Assembly: GCA_016987375.1 (NCBI GenBank)
Contig: PJRA01000114.1
Coordinates: 448,518-512,517, forward strand
Source of the DNA: Brachionus koreanus
Taxonomy: Eukaryota > Rotifera > Eurotatoria > Ploima > Brachionidae
DNA: 64,000 nt
Reading direction: 5' to 3'
Made by a program: the position numbers and the translations under genes. Below, one piece after another: positions 11,901 through 21,360 of the stretch. The notes beneath the pieces are model-generated. The model was not told the origin of the DNA. It saw only the letters and a program-made list of their open reading frames with translations, and did not search any database. Within the stretch, counting starts at the first letter, position 1. Each line of letters begins with the position of its first letter.

Positions 11901-14900
11901 AAGTTAATCAAAATTTTGTCTTAAATAAAAAATTGTTTGCTAAGATTCTTAAAATAAGATTATATAATGACTAATTTATCAGGTTATAAATTTTTATCAT
12001 TGACTAAATAAATAAAAAACAAAAATAAAATTCTATAATTTATCACTAGCCTTTTAATTTTGATGATTGATAATGTGTTAAAGTCAAATTTAATCCAAAT
12101 ATTTAAAAATGACTTTTGATAATGATAGAAAAACAAATTAGCCCAAAACAATTTTTTCAAATATTTTCATATTTCACCTGTCAATTTTGAACATAGTCAC
12201 TAATTTGCTCAAATATTAGACCCAAGTATGCTATATCCTGATGACTTTATTTAGGTGAAGTGCTTTGTTTGTTTGTTGCATGCATTTTTTGGCATACCAT
12301 GCATTTTCAACATTAGACTTTGTAATTTAAAACTTAAACAAGTATAATAGTGAGAAAATGACACATTTCGTGATCAGCATGAGTCTAAAATATAATCTAG
12401 ACAGAATTAAGCCACTGACGCAAAATATTGTCCTATGTTGGAACTAGTTTCCATAGTAGAAAGTTCCATAAATTAGAAAAAATTCAAGAAAACTTTTCTA
12501 CATTCAAAAATCGATATAATTTAATTTAAGGAAACTTTTTTTTTTCAATTTGAAATCTGATTTTTAATTTTAAAATTGGAAATTAGTTCATATATCTAAA
12601 AATAGCTTTTCAATTTAGAACTAATTATATTGAATAATGTACTTTGTAGATCATGGCACATAAAAAATATCTGCGGCTAAAACAAAGCTAATAGAATTTT
12701 AAAAATATTCATTATTCTTTATAATATCTTAAATTTGATCATAAAAAGAAAATTAAATTTGTTTTGGATGAATAAATTTCAGCCTAACTAAACTATTCGA
12801 ATTAGTTAATAAAATAATGCTGTCAACTCAAAATTTAAATTATCAAACATTGCCTAAAGTAACTAGACATTATTTTGACGCTCTTCTTTCTTGATGAATG
12901 TTAATACCAAAGCAAGCTGATAAGCTTGGCCAAAGTGGTTTTCAGACAATGAACTAAATAACAACTAAATAAATCCATTTAAAAATCCTAAAAGTGAGCT
13001 GCTAATCATTAGAGTTTAAATGAGCTATTCTAGTCTGGATAAGATAAATATATCCAGTGGTTAATTTGATCCGCCTAAATACATTTACTAGAAAAAAATA
13101 ATTAACTTTTTACTAAAATACCTAATGTCCTTTGAATAAAATTTTTTAAAAAAAGATTTAGCACAATTTTTTTGAAAGTCGGTCTATTAATAATTATATT
13201 TGGATCTTATTTAGAATAGCCGGTAGATAGCTTAAAATTAATCTTAATTAAAGCGGATTTTTTTTGATCACGTTTATCAAATAATGTGTTTAGAATTATT
13301 GAATGCATTAAATTAGTTAAATAAATGCTAAGGCAAAGATAATTTTAAACAAGCAAAAAATAAATTAATCTGAAAATTTAATCGATTTAAAAAAAAATAA
13401 AAATTTGATATTTTTTCAAGTTACAATAATCCTTTTTTTCTCAAATCTTTTAAATAATTTTAGCTGAATATTAGAAACTGAAATTTGTTACTTCCATAAA
13501 CAAAACCCTCAAGGGAGCAAAGCTCAAAGGTTAAACATAAAAAAAAAAAGTTTATCAAAACATTTACATGTAAAATGGTTCAAATTAAAATTTTTGCAAC
13601 CTTTTTTTATTCTTCTGTAGTAGATAAATTTTAAAAGTTTTCGAAGCGAATTTGTGAATGATGTCTTAGCAATTCGCTAATTAACAGAAGATAAACTTTT
13701 AGTCCTATTTTTTGTGGCTTTTTAGTACTAGCTAAAATAAAAAATCTTTTTATTTTTTAAAAAGGTAAATATTTTAGAAAAAAAAAAAACAAAAATAAAT
13801 TCTAAGATCGTTGTTTTCTTAATACTTATGGTGATTTTGCCTCTGAAAAATAAAATCAAAATATAAAAAAAAATTAAAGAATTTTAATTCTAATAAAAAT
13901 AGGTAATACTTATTCTAAAACTTATTTGAGAATTAAAATTGATTCAGTCCTTTGTCATTTAGCTAAGCTAGGTTTGAAACAAAAGAGCCGAATATGACCG
14001 AAATATGAATATGAAATATTCACTATTTGGTCAAGTTTTTTTTTTGTCGACTTATTTTTCATTACAAGTCATTATATTTCATATAAATAGGTAATCGTTT
14101 CTAATCGAGCAGTTAGGACTTAGCCTATTAATTTGAATACATTTCGTACAAATAACATCTAGAATGAATTCTTTTAGTCTATTAAAGTTAATCTAAACAT
14201 TTTGTTGTTGAAAATTTATTCAAATCAATTCTTAGATTTTTTTAATTCTATTTTTATTTTATTAGATTATCCTATCTTCAAAGAAAAAATTTAATTTTAA
14301 ATTATTCAGGTTTAATTCGTGATTTTTAGTTAGCTTTTTTAAAGATTGAGTTTCACAAGTGTTACATAATTTTTTTAGGAAAAAAAATTTTGTTAATCTA
14401 AAAATTTAAAAGCTAAAGTATGAAAAAATAAAAAAAAAGTTGTTTTTTTTTTAAACTCAAGTGACAGTGTTTGGAAAAACCAAATAGATAAGCTCATTAG
14501 GTGTTTACAAGTGGCTAGATAAAAGTGAAAATTAAGAAATTTCTATCTAAGAGCTAATCAAAGAGCTTAGGAGAGTTAGAGCAAATGAACGCTCAAGTCA
14601 ATTGAACAACTCGAACACGATAAATAAAATAATAGCCGAGAGGACATTTATTTTGTTTCAATAATTAGCCGAGCTTGAATTGTTTTCTATGCTTAAAAAA
14701 AGAAAGCCTGAAGATAGTCGTTCGAAAAAATGAAGACCAATTTTGAATTTTTTAAACAATAAAAAATATTAGAATTTAGTTAAACAAAAAAAAAACGTTT
14801 TTAATTAGATTGAATATTTCTTTTAGTATCAGTACTAGGTTATCATTTTCTAGGCGCAGGCGAAGTGACTGATGAGTCGAAAAATTTTAATTGAATATTT

Positions 14901-15374
14901 TGCGGATTTCTATGCCCCAAATTAGAGAAACACTTGGTGGCTGATTGATGGCCAATTGAAAAAAAAATTAAAACTTAATTAACTCATGTGTTTATGAAAA
15001 AAAAGCTAAAAATCATAATTGCAATTTAATTTGAATTCTTTAAGTTGTCTTGTTTTTGCCTAGAAAAAGAAAAAGAAAACTTAACAGGTTGAAAATAGAA
15101 GCATTTTAGTTGAAAAAATTATAGTGTTTTTTGAGATTTTTTAATTTCCGTCAACAAACTAATTAAATGATAGAACAAATTAAAATTTATTCAAAAATAA
15201 AAATTTTAATTTTATTATATTAAACAAAATAAAAACTAGCAATAAAAAGAAAATCGATATATTAAATATAAATTGATTCTGCTAAATTAAAAAGTAGTTG
15301 GGAAAAATTTTTATCAAAAAAAATTAAAATTAAGCGAAATCAAGTGATTCGAGACCAATAAATGATTATTTGTA
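8919..15374. other. Gene-poor AT-rich region
   Basis: About 6.4 kb without an open frame I could assign, RNA gene or intact transposon. A possible 5' untranslated exon of the minus-strand CaaX-protein gene may lie just above 8918, since TTTCTATTTTAG precedes its ATG by a few bases. Distal regulatory sequence could be present but nothing in the bases proves it. Confidence 0.45.
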
Positions 15375-15375
15375 A

Positions 15376-15540
15376 GTCCTGTGGTGAAGTGGTTCGAACA
15401 CACGACATCTATTGGAAGGTCGAGAGTTCGAATCCTCACTCAGTTCGGCTGCAAGCGCGTAGGTCTTATTTCCCTACCGTCCAAGAATTAAAATAGCTGA
15501 AATAGATTCTGTGCTCCACAAGGAACTCATAAGGAAAAAA
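15376..15540 (+). repeat. tRNA-derived SINE-like unit
   Basis: TGGTGAAGTGG (15382-15392) fits the RNA polymerase III A box exactly. AGTTCGAATCC (15425-15435) fits the B box except for its first base. Between them CGAC and GTCG could form an anticodon-like stem, but no normal tRNA cloverleaf closes. A GC-richer body follows (GGCTGCAAGCGCGTAGG near 15447) and ends in an A-rich stretch at about 15533. A tRNA-like head, unrelated body and A-rich tail are the usual SINE architecture. Only one copy is seen in the window, so it could also be a tRNA pseudogene. Confidence 0.6.
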
Positions 15541-15834
15541 AGCAAAATTAAAATATCGCTTTCACTTTTTATTCTCATTTTTAATTTTTTTTTTTAAATT
15601 ATTTCCTATTTCTAATTTTGCTTTAATTTGATTAACAAAATTAAAACAGAAAATTTATTTATTTCCATTTGATTACTTTTTAATTATCAATTTCGGATTT
15701 TTTCCCTGTTCATCAACTTCTAATTATCATAGCCAATTTTACGCAACGGTCCAAACACACTATTTTGAATCTGAAACAAAACCTTGTACTAAGGCTTTCC
15801 AGACCATATTTGGTAACACCTAAAAAAAACAATG
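15541..15834. other. AT-rich spacer before the Tc1/mariner element
   Basis: No gene was recognised. The part nearest the transposon (15720-15830) is less AT-rich than its surroundings but has no assignable frame. Confidence 0.4.
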
Positions 15835-15836
15835 TA

Positions 15837-17031
15837 ACGGGTGAGGCATAAGTAAATAGACAAAAGTTAAGCTTACTTTCCCGATTAGGAAAATGANNNN
15901 NNNNNNNNNNNNNNNNNNNNNNNNNNNNNNNNNNNNNNNNNNNNNNNNNNNNNNNNNNNNNNNNNNNNNNNNNNNNNNNNNNNNNNNNNNNNNNNNNNNN
16001 NNNNNNNNNNNNNNNNNNNNNNNNNNNNNNNNNNNNNNNNNNNNNNNNNNNNNNNNNNNNNNNNNNNNNNNNNNNNNNNNNNNNNNNNNNNNNNNNNNNN
16101 NNNNNNNNNNNNNNNNNNNNNNNNNNNNNNNNNNNNNNNNNNNNNNNNNNNNNNNNNNNNNNNNNNNNNNNNNNNNNNNNNNNNNNNNNNNNNNNNNNNN
16201 NNNNNNNNNNNNNNNNNNNNNNNNNNNNNNNNNNNNNNNNNNNNNNNNNNNNNNNNNNNNNNNNNNNNNNNNNNNNNNNNNNNNNNNNNNNNNNNNNNNN
16301 NNNNNNNNNNNNNNNNNNNNNNNNNNNNNNNNNNNNNNNNNNNNNNNNNNNNNNNNNNNNNNNNNNNNNNNNNNNNNNNNNNNNNNNNNNNNNNNNNNNN
16401 NNNNNNNNNNNNNNNNNNNNNNNNNNNNNNNNNNNNNNNNNNNNNNNNNNNNNNNNNNNNNNNNNNNNNNNNNNNNNNNNNNNNNNNNNNNNNNNNNNNN
16501 NNNNNNNNNNNNNNNNNNNTATCTGATCGAGGTATGTCTAAGCCTCTTTTTCGATTATCAAAGTCCGTTGCCATCAATTCGAGCATCTATATCGACGAAT
16601 GCTTGAATAAACGACTTCTTCCATAAATAAGTATCATCGAGACTTTAGCTATGTTTTTTGGCCTGACTTAGCATCTGCTCACTATTCAAGGGACTGCATT
16701 ACATGGATGGACGAAAACGTAAATTATGTGGCCAAAGACATCAATCCACCAAATGTTCCTCAAGCACGTCCAATTGAAAATTTTTGGGGTTGTTTAAGTC
16801 AGAAAGTATACGAGGGAGGTTGGCAAGCGTCAACTGAGCAGCAGCTGATTAGCCNNTGTGAAATTGCCAATGGCGGGTGTCAAAGCAAAGCTCAGAAAAA
16901 TCGGCAACGTTGGAGTTTTTTCTTTATTTAAAAATCGTTATTCTATTAAAAAATAAATTATTCCCTTATAAAAAAAAAGCATAATTTAATATCATTTTTA
17001 ATTTTTGTCCATTTACTTATGCCTCACCCGT
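15837..17031 (+). mobile_element. Tc1/mariner-type DNA transposon with broken transposase
   Basis: Terminal inverted repeats start ACGGGTGAGGCATAAGTAAA and end in the complement, each flanked by TA (15835-15836 and 17032-17033), the normal Tc1/mariner target duplication. The transposase C-terminal half lies on the plus strand from 16520. One frame reads SDRGMSKPLF to IYIDECLNKRLLP, and a second frame continues with YVFWPDLASAHYS and RPIENFWG. The Asp of WPD and the Glu of PIEN are the last two catalytic acids, with 36 residues between them. The frame changes near 16622, so this copy is inactive as read. Most of the N-terminal half is in the 623-base gap, and two more unknown bases (16855-16856) fall in the coding part. 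Confidence 0.88.
15897..16519. other. Assembly gap (623 N)
   Basis: The run of N lies inside the Tc1/mariner element, over the expected transposase N-terminus. Apparent open frames across it are artefacts. Confidence 0.99.
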
Positions 17032-17033
17032 TA

Positions 17034-17308
17034 TTACACGGGACACAAGAGAAAGATAAATTGATGAAAGAAGAAAAAGAAGGAGAGCAAGAAAAAAAAA
17101 GCTTTATGAGAGGTCTCTGCTTAGAAAATTAAGGACAAAGCGTCAGCGCAAGCAGCTTAACTATCAGCCCAAGCAAAACCATTCCTATAATTTTTTTTCT
17201 TATTCATTTAATCATTTAATTCAATAAACTAAAAAAAATTTTTGTTTACGATTTTTATTTATTTAGTTAAAAAAAAATTAAAATTTTAAAATCAAATATT
17301 GATTTAAT
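17034..17308. other. Spacer with a purine-rich stretch
   Basis: 17041-17200 is purine-rich and less AT-rich than its surroundings. One plus frame from about 17070 would encode a strongly basic peptide (RRKRRRARKKK, then LRTKRQRKQ) with a stop near 17226. No start codon or clear acceptor supports it, so no gene is called. The rest is AT-rich and leads to the stop of the nitrobindin-like gene. Confidence 0.35.
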
Positions 17309-17945
17309 TTAATTTTCTCGTTCATATTCAATATACAAATGCTCATCCAAATCGGCATGTGTTGAAGTGGCCATGAACATTCTAAGTGACAAATGGTTTT
17401 CATCTAAAAGCTTAAGCTGACGTTTTGTCTATTAAAAAAATTTGAGCACACTTTATTCCAAAAATTAAAAAAAAAAATTATTACTCTGATAACTGCTGGT
17501 GGTTTATTAATGGAAGTTCTACCAACACTGTTGCTCTCAATTGTCAGAAGATTATTGGCCTCTTCAAATTGTCCCTCTTCAATAATAGTCAAGCCATTAT
17601 TATGAGCGCTAGTATATGTGACATGAAGTGGCTCCGAAGCAGGCCTTACTTTTAAAAAGCCATTTTCAAAGTGAGCATACTTTATTTCCTTTGTTTCTTT
17701 GTTTTCAAACCAAGCTGAGAATCTTCAAAATTTTAATGTTCATTTTGGTGATACATGAATTTAGTTAAATATTGCTACTTGACATGAAGAACTGGTTGAT
17801 GGGATGCAGGATGAGTTACTTCCAATTTTTCACAGTAACTAAACGTCTTAATAGTCGGATACTTGCCGATTCCACCTTTTCCTACCCAACTACCAATTAG
17901 CCATGTTAACGACTTCAAGCATGGATTCACCAGCGATTTATCCAT
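17309..17945 (-). CDS. Nitrobindin-like / THAP4-type heme-binding protein
   Basis: Three exons: 17945-17779, 17722-17485 and 17428-17309, with matching phases, give 174 residues, the normal size of a single nitrobindin domain. Near the N-terminus LTWLIGSWVGKGGIGKYPTI (residues 13-32) matches the family motif 'LawLlGtW.G.G.G.YPTI'. The middle has HFENGFLKVRP. The C-terminal strand reads MFMATS followed by HLYIEYE, where His165 is at the position of the proximal heme ligand. Nitrobindins are small beta-barrel ferric-heme proteins that bind NO and, for THAP4, isomerise peroxynitrite. There is no THAP zinc finger here, so it is a stand-alone domain. EMC6 lies 316 nt upstream on the same strand. 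Confidence 0.9.
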
Positions 17946-18261
17946 AATAAAATTATAAACTCAATAAATGAATTTTTACTATTTTCAAATTTAAAAAGTA
18001 GCTAAAAAATCTTAACTTGTTGATGAATATGCTTATTATTTGTCCTAAGGTAAAAATTATGCCTGTTCATCATTAAACATGAATAATTTAGAACAAAGCC
18101 GAGGAATTCAGTCACTTTGGATAGTTTTTAAATAAAGAGCTTAAATGGATAAAAAAAAATTTTCTTAAAATTTATTGATTTAAATTTAAATAAAATTAGA
18201 CTTATTTTAAAAATAATTTCAAAATGACAATATTTTGTTAAAGAAAAAACAAAATAGTCTT
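17946..18261. other. Spacer between EMC6 and the nitrobindin-like gene
   Basis: It holds the EMC6 3' end and presumably the promoter of the nitrobindin-like gene. Nothing else was seen. Confidence 0.5.
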
Positions 18262-18579
18262 TTAATAAACATGAACCATTCCATATAAAAAAGTCCAGAA
18301 CAATAAATAGGTTTGAAGGCCTGACCAAATTGAACTCGTAAACAAGGATTGAGTTGATAGGAAGTAATCAGATTTATTTTTGCCAATAAATGCCACCATA
18401 ACAAAAGACATTAGTATGGAACAAATAAAATAGAACACAAATCCATATAGACCGGTGAGACCGAGAATTCCGGCCGTACATCCAGAGAGCGCTGAAATTG
18501 AGGTTTGACAATAGTCAAGTAAGAAAAAGTTATATCGAATGGCTGATTCACTCAACGCTAATAACTGATCGCTTTTCAT
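18262..18579 (-). CDS. EMC6: ER membrane protein complex subunit 6
   Basis: A single-exon frame of 105 residues, close to the roughly 110 of vertebrate EMC6. LDYCQTSISALSGCTAGILG (residues 22-41) and the extreme C-terminus LLFWTFLYGMVHVY are nearly identical to the animal protein. Hydrophobic membrane segments follow each of these motifs. EMC6 is part of the ER membrane insertase that places tail-anchored and multipass proteins into the ER bilayer. The ATG at 18579 is the first in frame and gives the expected N-terminal length. Confidence 0.95.
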   Translation of the reverse strand: MKSDQLLALSESAIRYNFFLLDYCQTSISALSGCTAGILGLTGLYGFVFYFICSILMSFVMVAFIGKNKSDYFLSTQSLFTSSIWSGLQTYLLFWTFLYGMVHVY

Positions 18580-18893
18580 TTTTTATTTCAAAGAATAAAT
18601 TATTTAAACAATCTAATAGAGATTTTTTGCTTTTTTTCTTATTCATTTGCAAACCTATTTGACACAAATTAAAACTTTGCAAGTTTTCTTTTAAAAAATT
18701 GCGATGCACAGTTTTTGTCTTTTTATTTTGGTTAAAAAAATAAAATAAGAAATTTCAATAAAAACAGTCAGTCTAATTTAAAAAATTTTCAGAGTTCGAG
18801 GTTTAGCACCACAATCCACCCCCACAGCTTGCCTTATTGATAAATAGAATTTTAATAAAGGAATAGAAATTAAAAATCTGATTTAAAAAAAAA

Positions 18894-18965
18894 CTCCGTG
18901 ACGGGGAATTGAACCCCGGTCTCCCGCGTGACAGGCGGGGATACTCACCACTATACTATCACGGA
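18894..18965 (-). tRNA. tRNA-Asp (GUC)
   Basis: 72 nt with a perfect 7-bp acceptor stem (TCCGTGA with TCACGGA), discriminator G, and anticodon loop CTGTCAC giving GUC. The A and B boxes are internal. A run of T follows the 3' end on the coding strand and serves as RNA polymerase III terminator. With the Gly gene next to it, this is the left copy of a duplicated Asp-Gly block. Confidence 0.97.
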
Positions 18966-19372
18966 TTCTGATTAAAAAACCAATTTAATATTAAATGTAT
19001 CTGATACAGTGTCTGAAATTTTAATTAATCTGTTATCTTAAAATTTTTTTATTTTTCGAATTTTTTCGTTTTAGATTATTAATATACTCACAATTGAATA
19101 TTAAATTGTTGAGTTGGCAGATTTATTAAAAAATTGTAAAGAATGGTTAATTTTCTAACTTTTTTTTTCGTTTGTTATTAATGCCTCGAAAGAAATGTTT
19201 TTAAGTGAGGAATTTTTTTTATTTTTTAAGCTTATCAGTTTCAGCTGTAAAAATATCAATGAAAAGATTTGATCAATAACCTGTTTTTTTACTTTTTTTA
19301 AGCTTCATTCAAATCGTATGTGAAAATTTTGTATAATCATTCTTTTTAATAAAATTAAATTTTGAAAAAAAT

Positions 19373-19444
19373 TGCGTCAGCCGGGAGTCGAACCCGGATC
19401 CGCTGCTTGGAAGGCAACAATGATAACCGTTACACCACTGACGC
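19373..19444 (-). tRNA. tRNA-Gly (UCC)
   Basis: 72 nt with acceptor stem GCGTCAG/CTGACGC, discriminator A, and anticodon loop CTTCCAA giving UCC. The flank TCTCTTATTTTAGCCTTTAG upstream recurs almost unchanged beside the copy at 32249, showing block duplication. Confidence 0.97.
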
Positions 19445-20001
19445 TCTCTTATTTTAGCCTTTAGTAAAAAACAAAATAAAATTTTTATTTTGCATTATCA
19501 TTTTTAATCATATAAGTAATTTTATTTGAAAGAAAAAAAAAATTTTTTTAAAGATTTTTATTTAATCATTATCTCATAAATCAAAGACTAAACTTTAAAA
19601 TACTATCTCTAAAGCTTGATTTTTAGTATATTTCAAAACACTCCAGTATAGTTAGATATTCCATAAAACCAAAGCTTTTCACTTCTGAATTTTTTTTTTG
19701 CCAAAATTCTTATATTTACAAAAAATGATTGAGAAGAAATCTTCTGAATTTAATAAAAAAAATACAGAGCATAAGCATAAAAAAACAAACGATACAACTT
19801 TTTCACAAACCATGAAGTAAATGACTGGAAAAGTTTGAAGTGAATACAGTCGAAGCTCTATCAAGCGATATTTTTAAAGCAAAAATTGACAAAACTTTTT
19901 ATAATAATTTTTCCACATAACCTTTTATCAGATTTTACTAATTTTTTTACTTTATGCATTGCAATAAATTGTTCCAGCGACCCTAATTGATAAAAAAAAA
20001 A
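19445..20001. other. AT-rich spacer between tRNA genes
   Basis: No gene was recognised. A short minus-strand frame near 19679-19864 has no family resemblance. Confidence 0.45.
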
Positions 20002-20073
20002 CTCCGTGACGGGGAATTGAACCCCGGTCTCCCGCGTGACAGGCGGGGATACTCACCACTATACTATCACGGA
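20002..20073 (-). tRNA. tRNA-Asp (GUC)
   Basis: Identical over 72 nt to the other intact Asp genes here. Its upstream flank is an inverted copy of the spacer at 32791-32901, so it corresponds to the gene at 32902. Confidence 0.97.
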
Positions 20074-20175
20074 TTATGATTTGAAAAGAAAATATTTATG
20101 TTATTTTGATTATTTTTTAGGCTAAAATGTTAATTTTACTAAGATAAAATTGAAAACTGTAAAATAATTAATAAG

Positions 20176-20216
20176 AATCCTGTCACGCGGGAATCCGGGG
20201 TTCAATTCCCCGTCAT
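20176..20216 (+). pseudogene. 5'-deleted tRNA-Asp pseudogene
   Basis: The leader GAATCC is joined directly to TGTCACGCGGG, so the 5' acceptor strand beyond its first bases, the D arm and half of the anticodon stem are missing. The T arm (GGGGTTCAATTCCCC) is intact, but the 3' acceptor strand is also altered (CGTCATAT). By synteny with 32719-32973 this was a full Asp gene before the deletion. Confidence 0.9.
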
Positions 20217-20777
20217 ATATAAATAATCAAATTTTTGTTTTTTAATTCTAATTTATAAAGAATATACTCAATAAGAGAATATTTCTTTTACTTTTATAAA
20301 ATTTTTCGGGAGTCAAATTTTTCGCTATTATACTAATTTTTAAATTAAAAGTCCTATAATCTAATTAAATATAATCTAATTTTTTGAATTGATACCTAAT
20401 TACTTGGCACCTATTTTGAATAAATTTGAAAACTTTAAATCAAAAAAGACTGTTGCTATGTTTATTTAATTATTTAACAGAAAAAAACTCCTCCTAACGT
20501 CATATACAAATCTCTTAACATGACGAAGATTTTTTCTCCAGTACAACCATTGTTAAAAAAAAAGTATTTGATAAAAATAGTTGTAAATGAAGAGTTGAAG
20601 TTGATTTTAAATCCAAAAAATTATTTCAAATATATTTATTTTAAGAAATTAAAATAATTTTTTTCCTTTAAATAATAAAATATTTTTACGCTAAATTTTC
20701 GAATAATTGAAGTTATTTAAATTGAAATAATAATTTGATTATCAACTTCAACTTGCCTTCAATTACACTATTGTATA
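20217..20777. other. AT-rich spacer between tRNA genes
   Basis: No gene. The last roughly 40 bases before the Gly tRNA recur, inverted, beside the Gly gene at 31444. Confidence 0.5.
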
Positions 20778-20849
20778 GCGTCAGTGGTGTAACGGTTATC
20801 ATTGTTGCCTTCCAAGCAGCGGATCCGGGTTCGACTCCCGGCTGACGCA
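20778..20849 (+). tRNA. tRNA-Gly (UCC)
   Basis: Same 72-nt sequence as the other Gly genes. Both flanks, including the terminator ATTTTTTTCCCAAAA, match the inverted copy at 31444-31515. Confidence 0.97.
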
Positions 20850-21360
20850 ATTTTTTTCCCAAAAACTTTCACAATGTACTTCTAGTTTGATTAAATAAAT
20901 TGAATTCTTGAAAAAAAAAAACAAAAAATTTTTTTATTATTATTTTAGAATTTAGGTTTTCTTAAAATATTATTTGAAAGGCCGGAGGGATTTTTTTCCT
21001 ATTTTATCTGATTCGTTTTTTGACTTTTTTCCATGAAAATAAAATTATTTTTTAATAAAAATTAAATAATTTTATAATATTTTTATCTAAGATATGATTG
21101 AAGAAAAAAAATTTAAAATATGAATAAAAAACAAAGAAAGGATGGAAACAAAAGGGGTTCAAAAGACCTCTCAGGCCTTTGAGTGCTAAAAAGTATTTAA
21201 GTTCCATTTTTTCAAAACGTATTTAAAAAAATCTTACAAAATTTGAGAGTTTGATTTGTTTTTTTAGATAAAATGATTAATCCATCCAGAATGTTTTAGA
21301 ATTAAATCTCAAAATAAAAAATTAAAAATATTTTTATTATTTAAAAATTTTATTTTAATT
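20850..21360. other. AT-rich spacer between tRNA-Gly and UBE4A
   Basis: Contains the Gly terminator and the presumed 3' untranslated region of UBE4A. No other feature was seen. Confidence 0.5.

Noticed and set aside
14869..14882. Hammerhead ribozyme core-like string CTGATGAGTCGAAA
   Set aside because: There is no room for stem II between the CTGATGA and GAAA parts and no flanking stems I or III were found.
15885..16606. Long open frames on both strands across the N run
   Set aside because: They consist almost wholly of unknown bases; only the right-hand edge belongs to the transposase.
18128..18404. Other minus-strand frames overlapping EMC6
   Set aside because: They are alternative frames of EMC6 or its 3' region; the EMC6 frame is conserved to the last residue.
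19679..19864. 61-codon minus-strand frame
   Set aside because: It is hydrophobic AT-driven sequence without splice context or similarity.
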